Source of the DNA: CAZHAX01 sp964530325 | Lineage (GTDB): Bacteria; Chloroflexota; Anaerolineae; B4-G1 | Direction: 5' to 3' | DNA: 29,901 nt | Assembly: GCA_964530325.1 (NCBI GenBank) | Contig: CAZHAX010000029.1 | Coordinates: 1 to 29,901, forward strand | Shown here: piece by piece, positions 7,982 to 15,423 of the stretch | Position numbering within the stretch: position 1 is the stretch's first letter | Layout: each line of letters starts with the position of its first letter | Position numbers and translations under genes: made by a program | Notes under the pieces: generated by a model | The model's database searches: none | The model's input: only the letters and a program-made list of their open reading frames with translations | Told to the model about the DNA's origin: nothing

Positions 7982-9601
7982 TCATTGGCCGCCGATCCAC
8001 TGGTCATAGATGGTCTGGTACCTATCTCCGGCCACGCTCTCGACGACCTCCAGGAAGGACTCCGGCGTGGCGATACGGTAGCGGTAGCGGCTGTAGTAAG
8101 TGCGCAGTATCTCGAAGAAGGTCTCGTCCCCGACAGCCTGACGCAGGCTGTGGAAGTAGAGCGCTCCCTTGTCGTAGACGATAGTCCAATACAGATCGGG
8201 GCCGTAGGCTGAAGCGGGCAGGCCTGCCGGCAGGTCGCGCCCCGGCAGTGGCACGCCCTCGTAGGTGCTGAAGAACACGCCATTCAGTATGGCGGCCGCC
8301 CTCTGCGATCCGTAGACCATTTCGTAGTACAGCATCGTGCTGTACTGGGTCAGCGCCTCGTCTAGCCAGGGCTCGTCGATCTGGTCGCTGCCGACGACGC
8401 CGAACCACCACTGGTGGGCCACCTCGTGGGCCACCAGCCACTCCACTCCGGCAACCCCGGCGTAGAGCCGGTCAGCGATGACCACCAGGCCCGGATACTC
8501 CATGCCGTTCAAGGAATTGGGCGTCTCCACCACGTCCAGCTCGGAGTATGGATAGGCGCCGAAGAGCTCGGAGAACACGGCAAGGGCCTCGGCGGCAACG
8601 TCCAGGGCTTTGCTCCCGCCCTGCGCATGCTCGCTGTAGTAGTAGCTGTTGGCGAGTACGCCGTCCACAATCCGGTTTGCGATGTCGAAGCGCTCACTCA
8701 GGATCACGACGAAGTCCCTCATGGGGCCGGCTTCGCAGAACCAGGTCGCCCTTTCCGCTGCTTGCTCCTGAAGCGCGCAGGAGCCAGATGCGACCAGCCT
8801 CATCGCCGACGGGGCGGTGATCTGCACCTCGTAAGCGGCGATGTCGGAGTAGACGTCGTCGCCGTATTCGGGCGCGATCTCGAGATTCCATCCCTCGTCG
8901 TCGTAGACCGGGATGATGGCGTAGGCGGTCGGTAGGGCCATAACCCCACGCTGGTAGGAGAAGAGGCCGTGGCCAGCCTGGCCAGTGGTGGGCACGTCTA
9001 TATCGAAATCCATGGACAAGGCCAGGCTTGTGGCGGGGAGTAGTGGCGGGAATAGCCGCAGGCGGAGCGCGGTCCCTTCCAGTTCGATTGCCGGAACTGC
9101 CTCCCTGTCCAGCACGACGACGTTGGTGACGGTCATCGCGCCGCCGTACGCGGGCGTGCTCGGGAAAAGGCGCAGGTACAGATCTGAGAGCGAGCCATCC
9201 TCGAGATTGGTGTATCGAACGTCCTGGTGACCCGTGACCCGGGCTGCGGAGGGGTCGATATCCAGCACGATCTCGTATAGGGGTATGGCTCCGCAGTTCT
9301 CCACGTCTTCGGCGAATTGGGGCAGCAGGCAGACTCCAGGCAGCGGAATGGGAGTGGCAGTGGGAGCCGGGGAAGGCGTGGCCGTTGTTGGCGCGCTGGA
9401 CGGCGCCACTGTTGGCGCCAGCGTTGGAGAGCTCAGCGCTGAGGTGCAGGCCGCCCCGGAAAGCAGAACGAGCAGCACGAGCGCCACCGGGCAAGCTGCC
9501 GCAGGGCGAGACCTCCCTCGGCGTGTCGCAGGGCGGATGAACTCGGCGCTCGCGCGCGAAGAAGCGCTCGCTGGCGGCGTGGTGCTGGTCGTTCTAGCCA
9601 T
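7982..9601 (-). CDS. M1-family zinc metallopeptidase, lipoprotein
   Basis: A 539-aa exported peptidase. After a long basic N-region comes a hydrophobic stretch ending SGAAC, with Cys52 as the likely lipid anchor, then a Thr/Pro/Ala linker to about residue 82. The N-terminal beta-domain of M1 enzymes follows. The zinc site is HEVAH (His392, Glu393, His396) with Glu415 exactly 18 residues on, in DEALTQY. The exopeptidase motif GxMEN appears as NGMEYPG, so aminopeptidase activity is likely but altered. It probably acts on peptides outside the membrane. The ATG at 9601 lacks a ribosome binding site and has a TACAAT box eight bases upstream, consistent with a leaderless transcript. The GH5 gene follows closely. 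Confidence 0.9.
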   Translation of the reverse strand: MARTTSTTPPASASSRASAEFIRPATRRGRSRPAAACPVALVLLVLLSGAACTSALSSPTLAPTVAPSSAPTTATPSPAPTATPIPLPGVCLLPQFAEDVENCGAIPLYEIVLDIDPSAARVTGHQDVRYTNLEDGSLSDLYLRLFPSTPAYGGAMTVTNVVVLDREAVPAIELEGTALRLRLFPPLLPATSLALSMDFDIDVPTTGQAGHGLFSYQRGVMALPTAYAIIPVYDDEGWNLEIAPEYGDDVYSDIAAYEVQITAPSAMRLVASGSCALQEQAAERATWFCEAGPMRDFVVILSERFDIANRIVDGVLANSYYYSEHAQGGSKALDVAAEALAVFSELFGAYPYSELDVVETPNSLNGMEYPGLVVIADRLYAGVAGVEWLVAHEVAHQWWFGVVGSDQIDEPWLDEALTQYSTMLYYEMVYGSQRAAAILNGVFFSTYEGVPLPGRDLPAGLPASAYGPDLYWTIVYDKGALYFHSLRQAVGDETFFEILRTYYSRYRYRIATPESFLEVVESVAGDRYQTIYDQWIGGQ

Positions 9602-9609
9602 CGACAGGA

Positions 9610-9638
9610 ATTGTAGCCTAGCCGCCCGGGATTGCCAG
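9610..9638 (-). promoter_or_regulatory. Candidate promoter for a leaderless M1 peptidase transcript
   Basis: On the minus strand CTGGCA (9638-9633) and TACAAT (9615-9610) are separated by 17 bases. The -10 box ends only eight bases before the ATG, placing the predicted transcript start at or next to the start codon. No Shine-Dalgarno sequence is present at this gene, unlike most neighbours. Confidence 0.4.
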
Positions 9639-9802
9639 GCGCCCACTCACTCGGCCGACACCCAAACTCGCAGCGTCGAGCGCTCCTCGACGGAGATCTC
9701 ATGCAACCGCCGCGGTGCACCCAGCCCCGATCAACGCAAGCTAAGCGAGCGGCACAGAAGCCCACCTGCTGCTTCTGTAGGTGCGCCTTGTGGCCAGCCC
9801 TA

Positions 9803-10407
9803 TCACTTGTCGAAGTGCCCCTCTGAACAGACCATCCCCTGCCAGCAGTATTCTCCACTATCCTCCCGGGCGATCAGCAGCAGGGCCGCGCCCGATCCGT
9901 CCTCTCCCCAGCCCTCACTGTAGATGATCATTACTGCATCCACTTCGGGTCCCAGCATCTCCTCCGGCGCCAGGCCGGCGAGCGGGGGAAAGAAGGCTCG
10001 CTCGGTGGTGAAGGTCATGGGGCTGGCGGGGTCGGCGGGCAAACGGTTCTGCGCCAGCTCGGGCGTGATGCCAGCGGGCGAGTCCGATCGGCCCTCTGAG
10101 CCCCAGTACCCTATGGTGAAGGGATCGGCCATGTAGCCGTGCAGAGCGGCCAGGTTCCTGGACACAATGCCATCGACGACGTTGCAGGCCACCCGGCCAT
10201 GCCGGGCACCGCCGCCGCGCAGTCGACCGAATCTAGATTGCCGGACTGGTCGGAATCGGTGGCCGTCGGCGTTGCAGTGGGCACTTCGACAGTTGGTGTG
10301 GACGGAACAGGGGTCTCTGTTGCCTCCTGCGCGCCAGGACTGCAGGCGCCGAGCAGCAGCACCGCGAAGGACACTGTCACCGCATGTCTAGGGCATTGGC
10401 TCCTCAC
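9803..10407 (-). pseudogene. Small lipoprotein gene interrupted by one frameshift
   Basis: The 5' part (GTG at 10407, ribosome binding site GGAGGG) encodes a lipoprotein signal peptide ending LLLGAC, then a Thr/Pro/Glu linker and LDSVDCAAAVPGMAG. The rest of the protein continues in another frame from about 10192: ACNVVDGIVSRNLAALHGYM to the end, with TFTTERAFFPPLAGL, VMIIYSEGWGEDG and GEYCWQGMVCSEG. Adding one G to the G run near 10193-10195 would join them as PGMAGVACNVVDG, a smooth reading of about 201 residues. The C-terminal domain is one I associate with uncharacterised Chloroflexota lipoproteins. Because two other genes here carry the same kind of one-base loss, a sequencing deletion is more likely than true decay. 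Confidence 0.65.
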
Positions 10408-10621
10408 GACACCCTCCTCTTGCTGGAGATTGGCTGACGCTCCAGGCGTATAGACGCCGAACAGGCGCGGAAGGTTCCCGGGGGTCAGGCCGGGGGCGTT
10501 CGCATGAATCGAGCGATGGGGCCAGCAGGAGGCCAGGCGAGCCCTCGACAGCTGCGCTGAGGCAACGGCACGCGGACCATCACCACGGCAGACAGTCTCG
10601 TCCTACGGCCCTTCCGGCCGG
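10408..10621. other. Intergenic stretch without recognised gene
   Basis: About 210 bases between the frameshifted lipoprotein and the next minus-strand gene. No convincing reading frame was found. A 5-bp GC stem (CGGCC, GGAAG loop, GGCCG) lies just after the stop of the 10622-10930 gene on its strand, but it has no T run and is too short to call a terminator. Confidence 0.4.
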
Positions 10622-10930
10622 TCAGGGACCCTCACCTGAGGACGATGACTTCTCCGCATTGGCGGGCCCGTCTGCAAGGCGGGCATACGTGCGCCGCACG
10701 CCCGCGCGCAGCACCAGGCCGGCGAGCAGCCAGATTGCCCCTAGGAGCCAAGGGAGCCGAGTCAGGTCATCCCCCTCGTACGGCAGGGCGCACGACGCCA
10801 TGGACAGCACGAAGGCCGGCAGGGGAAGCAGCCACCGCTCCCACCTGGTGGCGCGCCACTCGCGCAGCGTACCGAGGACCACCACCAGCAGCAGGAGTTC
10901 GAAGACCACAAGCACCGCGACTTCTATCAT
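10622..10930 (-). CDS. Small three-helix membrane protein, unknown function
   Basis: A 102-residue protein with three hydrophobic stretches: VAVLVVFELLLLVVVLG at the N-terminus, WLLPLPAFVLSMASCALP in the middle and LPWLLGAIWLLAGLVLRAG, followed by an Arg-rich loop and a Ser/Gly/Glu tail that should face the cytosol. The family is not recognised. The ATG at 10930 has GGAGGGAGAG upstream, a good site. It begins 24 bases after the DinB-like gene on the same strand, so both are probably expressed together. There is no sign of a lipobox or cofactor site; a structural or accessory membrane role is all that can be said. Confidence 0.65.
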   Translation of the reverse strand: MIEVAVLVVFELLLLVVVLGTLREWRATRWERWLLPLPAFVLSMASCALPYEGDDLTRLPWLLGAIWLLAGLVLRAGVRRTYARLADGPANAEKSSSSGEGP

Positions 10931-10954
10931 CTCGCTCTCCCTCCACCCAGGCCT

Positions 10955-11464
10955 CTACCAGCTTCCGGCATAGTCCACCCTAAAAGCGGCCAACCCGCTC
11001 ATGGCCCAAGCCCAGTGCAGCTCGACGAGCTGGCGCATGTGCAGCAGATCGTGTGCTACCCACGAAGCGAGCAGGTCTCCGGCGGTCATCGGCCCTCTCT
11101 TTGTGGCGTAGGTCGCCCGCCACTGCGGCGCCTTGAGCCCGGTAAGCCACTGGAGCGACTCCTGGCGCGCAGCCAGAAAGCCGCGCACCGACTCATGCAG
11201 GTTCCGATCGTTGTGTCGCCGCCCGGTAGCCCAACCCTCGGGATCGATCTCCGGCCACGACCCCGGCCGCCCCTGCAGCACGAACTCCAGCCGCGTGCGG
11301 AAGTCCTCCCGGTCCTCGTCGCAGAGATTATTGACCACTTCCAGGATCGACCACGATTCTGGATCCGGCTTCCACCGAGCCTGGCGATCGGGGATGCCCT
11401 CCATCAGGGCCTTGAGTCTAGCTCTGTTGGCAGCCATCTGCGAGAGGAGATGATCGACGTCCAT
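10955..11464 (-). CDS. DinB-superfamily protein with altered metal site
   Basis: A 169-aa four-helix-bundle protein of the DinB_2 type, related to thiol-dependent S-transferases and stress proteins. WKPDPESWSILEVVNNLCDE, RTRLEFVL, DPEGWATGRR and the C-terminal LLASWVAHDLLHMRQLVEL are diagnostic. Family members normally bind a metal through one His in the WSI..HL motif and two in HDxLH. Here His138 and His142 are present but the first ligand position is Asn46 (VVNN), so metal binding may be weakened or use another residue. The ATG at 11464 follows GGGAGGCCGGG. It sits 69 bases after the transglutaminase-like gene on the same strand. The reaction and substrate are unknown. Confidence 0.88.
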   Translation of the reverse strand: MDVDHLLSQMAANRARLKALMEGIPDRQARWKPDPESWSILEVVNNLCDEDREDFRTRLEFVLQGRPGSWPEIDPEGWATGRRHNDRNLHESVRGFLAARQESLQWLTGLKAPQWRATYATKRGPMTAGDLLASWVAHDLLHMRQLVELHWAWAMSGLAAFRVDYAGSW

Positions 11465-11533
11465 CCCGGCCTCCCAGGGTGAACCATGCGGAGCGCGAAG
11501 CCGGGCGCTCGGCGGGCGATGCCGCGCCAGCCG

Positions 11534-12151
11534 CTACTCGCCGTCTCCGATGTGCTTGGCCAAGGCCGCGCTGAAGGCAGGGATGAACCGATCACGCAGC
11601 TCCAGCTGCTTCTTCGTGAACAGTCTGTCCAGCAGATGGTCCTTGAACTCCTGGGCGTCCACATCGTCCGGCACCTCCCAGATCCCGATCGGCGTGCAAG
11701 CCACCTGCTGGTTCTCGCCCAAGACGAATTCCTCGTTCACGTTGAACCCGAGCGACTTCATCGCTGCGGGCAGCGTGGCGTCGACGATCATGTCGCCACC
11801 GGGCAGTTCCAGCACCAGGTAGTTATGGACGTCCACGATACGGCCGCCCGCCGCCTCGACAATGGGCTTCAGCTCGTCCGGTACCTGGCCGGGGTCTATA
11901 TCCAGATGAGTGCTGCAGGCGATCAGCCTCGAGCGGATCCCCATCTCGGCGAAGAGCGCCTTCAGCAGATAGTGCTTGCCTGAGCAAGTCCCGCGCCACT
12001 CCCGAATGGTGGTCTCCGGATCTCGTGAGCTAGCGCGCATGTAGGGCATGTCCCGCACGAGAGCGAACACCCGTGCTGCGTCCAGTTCGGCGCCCGATGC
12101 AAGCAGCCCCCGTCTCTCTGCTTCGGACCGAAACAACGGTAGAAGATCCAT
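11534..12151 (-). CDS. Transglutaminase-like cysteine protein
   Basis: A 205-residue cytosolic protein with the papain-like fold of the transglutaminase-like/arylamine N-acetyltransferase group. The triad is visible: Cys56 in WRGTCSGKHYLLKAL, His109 in IVDVHNYLVLEL and Asp124 in DMIVDATLP. The spacing and the KHYLLKALFAEMGI helix are typical, as these domains place Cys at a helix start before a substrate-channel helix. It could act as peptidase, amide hydrolase or acyltransferase; no substrate is indicated. The ATG at 12151 has GAGGTGAG six bases upstream; the frame extends to 12322 without a better site. It lies between the MGMT and DinB-like genes in a minus-strand run. A C-terminal helical tail of about 50 residues is unassigned. 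Confidence 0.8.
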   Translation of the reverse strand: MDLLPLFRSEAERRGLLASGAELDAARVFALVRDMPYMRASSRDPETTIREWRGTCSGKHYLLKALFAEMGIRSRLIACSTHLDIDPGQVPDELKPIVEAAGGRIVDVHNYLVLELPGGDMIVDATLPAAMKSLGFNVNEEFVLGENQQVACTPIGIWEVPDDVDAQEFKDHLLDRLFTKKQLELRDRFIPAFSAALAKHIGDGE

Positions 12152-12367
12152 ACTGCTCTCACCTCGCATCCGGTAGCTCAGCTCATCGGCGCGTAGCAGG
12201 CCAGGCCCGGGCCAGAGGGCCGCCGCTGCCACGAGAGACAGGCTGCTCCCCGCCCGGCGCGACCTGCACCTGATCATAGCGCCGATGGCGCGAACGCGCA
12301 ACCAGGCTCGCTCGCACGGCAAGACGGGACCTGTTCAGATGCGCGGCCGCTGCCGCGACCCTCCTGC

Positions 12368-12925
12368 TCAGAAGTAGATCTGGCGAGTGAGAACGCGTCC
12401 CGTATCGGAGAGCTCGATCCCCTCGTATGCAAGCAGGGTGCGTTTCATCGCCAGCCCCCCCTGGAAGCCTCCCAGCGTACCGTCCGATCTGATCGCCCGG
12501 TGGCAGGGAATGACAATCGGAAAGGGATTGCCGGCCAGGGCTCCACCCACTGCTCTCGCTCCCCCACTGACCCCCAGATGAGCGGCAATCCTGCCGTAGG
12601 TGGTCACCCATCCGCGCGGGACCATATACTCGGCTAGAAGGACGCTCCGCTGGAAGCTCGAGCAGATATCGAGCGACAGCAAGTCTACCTCGAACTCGAC
12701 GGCATCGCCGGCCAGGGAGTTCTGGATCTGTGCGCCCAGCTCTACAATTGCAGGATGCGACTGCCGAGCAGCTCCGCCGAAGGCCGACCGTGCCAGCCTC
12801 TCCGCCGCATCCCGTTCTCCAGGCAGCAGCACCCGACTCACCTTCGGGCCGTCTGCTGACTCGCTCCAGACGACGCTGAAGTGACCGAGCGCTGACGGTA
12901 GCTTGATGTAGTAGCGAGCTGTCAC
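12368..12925 (-). CDS. ogt: Methylated-DNA-protein cysteine methyltransferase
   Basis: A suicide repair protein that removes alkyl groups from O6-alkylguanine (and O4-alkylthymine) onto its own Cys. The 185-aa chain shows an N-terminal RNase H-like half, then the MGMT domain with FQRSVLLAEYMVPRGWVTTYGRIA cut here to its key YGRIA helix, the NPFPIVIPCHR active site with acceptor Cys141, and GTLGGFQGGLAMKRTLL, which forms the binding channel. The GTG at 12925 has GGGAGGG upstream with a 10-base spacer. There is no Ada AraC-type or AlkA fusion, so the shorter Ogt/AdaB type is the best call. It belongs to a run of repair-type genes between 10.9 and 15.3 kb. Confidence 0.93.
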   Translation of the reverse strand: MTARYYIKLPSALGHFSVVWSESADGPKVSRVLLPGERDAAERLARSAFGGAARQSHPAIVELGAQIQNSLAGDAVEFEVDLLSLDICSSFQRSVLLAEYMVPRGWVTTYGRIAAHLGVSGGARAVGGALAGNPFPIVIPCHRAIRSDGTLGGFQGGLAMKRTLLAYEGIELSDTGRVLTRQIYF

Positions 12926-13035
12926 CGCTGTTCAGCCCTCCCGTGGATTGCATCGAGGCGGCCACGTGCGGCCAACCCGGCCCACGCGGCGGCCGGGCTA
13001 CCGGGCGGGGTGCAGACTGGCCGGCGCCCGCGCCC

Positions 13036-13419
13036 CTAGACGCCGCGATCTCCAGGCAGCCGCCGTGACGCGGCGAGCAGGAGAGCTGCGGCGGCCAGGA
13101 AGGGCAGCCCGGAGACCGCCACGGCTAGCCATTTGTTCTGGCCGGCGGTGACGTAGCCGAAGATGCAGAAGGCTACTCCGACCATAGCCAGGAGCACGCC
13201 TCCGACGCGGTGGCGCCGCCAAGCGATCGCGGTCGCCAGCGCAGCGGCGAGGACGTGCCCGGCCAGCAGCGATGATTCGATCGTCCACGGCTCGCCTTCC
13301 GAGAAGGCGCCCGCAATTCCGATCAGCAGCCAGAATAGGGCGGCCACAGAGCTGAGGCCTAGCCCGGCCCGCCGCAGCCACCTTCCGGACTCCGTCGGAG
13401 CCTCTCTCTCTCTGTTCAT
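13036..13419 (-). CDS. Small four-helix membrane protein, unknown function
   Basis: A 127-residue protein with a short basic N-terminus and about four hydrophobic segments: GLGLSSVAALFWLLIGIAG, AGHVLAAALATAIAW, VGGVLLAMVGVAFCIFGYV and WLAVAVSGLPFLAAAALLL, ending in a basic tail. I do not recognise the family and see no catalytic motif. The ATG at 13419 has AGGGAG upstream; a GTG at 13425 would sit too close to that site. The stop of the GNAT gene (TGA) is only two bases before this ATG, so translation is likely coupled, and the two proteins are made from one message. Confidence 0.65.
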   Translation of the reverse strand: MNREREAPTESGRWLRRAGLGLSSVAALFWLLIGIAGAFSEGEPWTIESSLLAGHVLAAALATAIAWRRHRVGGVLLAMVGVAFCIFGYVTAGQNKWLAVAVSGLPFLAAAALLLAASRRLPGDRGV

Positions 13420-13421
13420 AT

Positions 13422-13931
13422 TCACTCCCTTGCGTCGCGAGCAGCCGTGGGCCGCTCTGCCTGGGCTGAAGAAGCGTGCTTCTCCAGAAAGACGAGCCTG
13501 GTCGCCTCCGATATCGCCTCGCTCCTGTACGGCGAATAGCCCTCTCTCTGATACAGATAGAGGTTGCGCTCGCTTCGCTCCCCTGTGAATAGCTCGTATC
13601 TCTCCGCCTCAGGGAACGATTGCTCTATCTCGCGAAGCAGCCTGGTGCCGATGCCCTGGTTCTGGAAGGCCGGATCGACGATCAGGCGTCCGATGTGGCA
13701 CGTACCGCCATCCAGCCGCCCTCGCACCGAGCCGATGATCCGGCCTTTCTGCCTGGCCTTGAGGAAGACGTTGCTTTCGAAGTCCTCCTCCAGCTGCGTG
13801 AGCGTCTGGGTGAGCGGCGGGATAGCGTAGTCGCCGTAGATCTCGGCTTCGCTCTGATAGGCCACCTTCTGCAAATCGAGGATCGCGGGCGCGTCTCCGA
13901 GCCCTGCACGTTCGATGATTACCTTGTCCAT
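13422..13931 (-). CDS. GNAT-family N-acetyltransferase
   Basis: A 169-aa acetyltransferase that would move an acetyl group from acetyl-CoA to an amine of a small molecule or protein. The acetyl-CoA loop is FQNQGIGTRLL, preceded by HIGRLIVDP, the beta-4 strand of the fold; RNLYLYQREGY forms the C-terminal beta-6/beta-7 region typical of RimI-like members. The substrate cannot be predicted. The ATG at 13931 is preceded by AGGCGG, a moderate site. The downstream membrane protein begins two bases after this stop codon, indicating coupled expression. An Ala/Arg tail after the domain is unremarkable. Confidence 0.9.
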   Translation of the reverse strand: MDKVIIERAGLGDAPAILDLQKVAYQSEAEIYGDYAIPPLTQTLTQLEEDFESNVFLKARQKGRIIGSVRGRLDGGTCHIGRLIVDPAFQNQGIGTRLLREIEQSFPEAERYELFTGERSERNLYLYQREGYSPYRSEAISEATRLVFLEKHASSAQAERPTAARDARE

Positions 13932-13982
13932 TGTTGGCCGCCTGCGTTACCTTCCTGGGCTACAGGCCGCCGGCGGGGCGCC

Positions 13983-14471
13983 TCAGCCACCTTCGCGGTT
14001 TCCTGGCTGATTCAGATCGACAATGCGAGCGCTGACATTACTGCCTTCCGCCCGCAGCAGAGCAACGGAGGGCGGAAGACCGTAGCGGCCGGGCCCGGCG
14101 CTGCCGGGATTGACGAAGAGCACCCCATTCCGCCTGGCGACCGCAGGCCTGTGAGTGTGCCCGCTAACCACGACGGCGAAGCCCGCCGCCGCCGGATTGA
14201 GCTGCAGCTCGGCGAGGTCGTGCAGCACGTAGAGGAACACCTCACCGACAGGCACGACTTGAGTCTTGGGCAGCTTCTCGCCCCAGTGGCCCTTGTCCAT
14301 ATTGCCGCGAACGGCGAAGACCGGAGCCGTGCGCCGCAGTGCCTCGAGGACCGCGGACCTGCCCACATCGCCGGCGTGTACTATCAGATCGCACCCGGCG
14401 AAGGCATCGAGCGCCGCCTTCCTGATCGTGCCGTGTGTATCCGCGATCAGCCCCACGAGAAGGTCGTCCAT
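13983..14471 (-). CDS. YfcE/MJ0936-type metallophosphoesterase
   Basis: A 162-residue calcineurin-like phosphoesterase. LIADTHG gives the first Asp and His of the dinuclear metal site, IVHAGDVG the bridging Asp, VRGNMD the Asn, and VVSGHTHRPA the final His residues, followed by NPGSAGPGRYG. This is the compact YfcE/MJ0936 group, which hydrolyses phosphodiesters in vitro. The natural substrate is unknown. The ATG at 14471 (MDDLLVGL) follows TGAGG; the frame is open further upstream to 14579 but that part overlaps the end of the Fpg-like gene and does not look like the family. It sits 32 bases after the Fpg/Nei gene and is probably co-transcribed. Confidence 0.92.
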   Translation of the reverse strand: MDDLLVGLIADTHGTIRKAALDAFAGCDLIVHAGDVGRSAVLEALRRTAPVFAVRGNMDKGHWGEKLPKTQVVPVGEVFLYVLHDLAELQLNPAAAGFAVVVSGHTHRPAVARRNGVLFVNPGSAGPGRYGLPPSVALLRAEGSNVSARIVDLNQPGNREGG

Positions 14472-14503
14472 ACCGGCCTCAGGCTGGAAGCGTGCGCCGG
14501 CGC

Positions 14504-15337
14504 CTACGGCGCCTGGCAGCTTGGGCAGAAGTAGCAGGCCCCCCCCAGGTACTGCATCTTCTCCACAGCCGTCCCGCACTCGGGGCAGGGCGCGCCGGCC
14601 GCGTTCTTGTCCATCAGGCGAGCGTAGCCGCCCGGATTGCCGAACAGGTCGGTTTCATCGCACCGGCCGCCTCTCTCTGTCACTTCTTCGACTGTCCCTC
14701 GGATAGCGTCGTAGAGGGTGCGCCTTTGTTCTGCGTTGAGGTCTCCGACTGCCCGCTTCGGATGCAGCCGGGCGCGGAACATGATGTCCTGAGCAATGGC
14801 GTTTCCCAGGCCCGGGACTATCTGGTCCTGCGTGAGCAACCCTTTGACGCTTCGTTTCTCTCCTTGCACGACCTCGTCCACCAGGCGGTCGAAGTAGTCA
14901 TACGAGAATCCGGGCTCGGCCGGGGTAGTTCGCATATCCCGCACGTACTCCCTCAGCCGCTCCTGGCCCTCCTCGTAGAGCTCCATCGCCCCCCACATCT
15001 GGGTCGTCACGGTGAAGAACGAATCGTCCTGGAAGTGCAGGCACAGGTGGTACTTCTTCGGCATCTCTCCGCCCTGAGCGTGGTACAGCATCTTCCCGCC
15101 GCACTCACCTAGCAGAAGCACGTAGCCGGGCTCGAGAGGAGTGAAGAGCCATCGCCCCCTAGCCCAAGACTCTCCCACCCTCTTCTCCGCGGTCAGCCCG
15201 GCGAACTCCTCATCGCTCCTGTTGTACCAGACGAACTTGTGAGGGCTGTTGCCCAGGCTGCCAGCGCGGACGATCTTGCCGGTTAGCGTGCTGTTGATCT
15301 GCTTCGATAGCACAGCGATCTCAGGTAGTTCGAACAA
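14504..15337 (-). CDS. Fpg/Nei-family DNA glycosylase lacking the catalytic Pro2
   Basis: A 277-aa protein with the full Fpg/Nei layout: N-terminal ELPEI, the H2TH region (RSVKGLLTQDQIVPGLGNA) and a C-terminal zinc finger CPEC...CYFCPSC. Canonical Fpg starts MPELPE and uses Pro2 as the nucleophile with Glu3; here the chain reads MFELPE, so Pro2 is Phe while Glu3 is kept. The Arg of the zinc-finger hairpin is also replaced by a MQYLGGACYF stretch. A known subgroup of this family shares these changes, and its lyase activity is uncertain. The start is TTG at 15337, chosen because GGGGAG lies seven bases upstream and no other start gives the ELPE motif at the N-terminus. Confidence 0.88.
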   Translation of the reverse strand: MFELPEIAVLSKQINSTLTGKIVRAGSLGNSPHKFVWYNRSDEEFAGLTAEKRVGESWARGRWLFTPLEPGYVLLLGECGGKMLYHAQGGEMPKKYHLCLHFQDDSFFTVTTQMWGAMELYEEGQERLREYVRDMRTTPAEPGFSYDYFDRLVDEVVQGEKRSVKGLLTQDQIVPGLGNAIAQDIMFRARLHPKRAVGDLNAEQRRTLYDAIRGTVEEVTERGGRCDETDLFGNPGGYARLMDKNAAGAPCPECGTAVEKMQYLGGACYFCPSCQAP

Positions 15338-15423
15338 CGATTGTCTCCCCTCTATCCACTCAAGCGAGGCGGCTGCTTGTTGTGCGTGCCAGAGCAGACC
15401 TCGAGCGCTCAGCCCTTGAGCGG

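Noticed and set aside
10590..10625. Short CGGCC stem after the 10622-10930 gene as a terminator
   Set aside because: Only five base pairs and no T run; expected by chance in GC-rich DNA.
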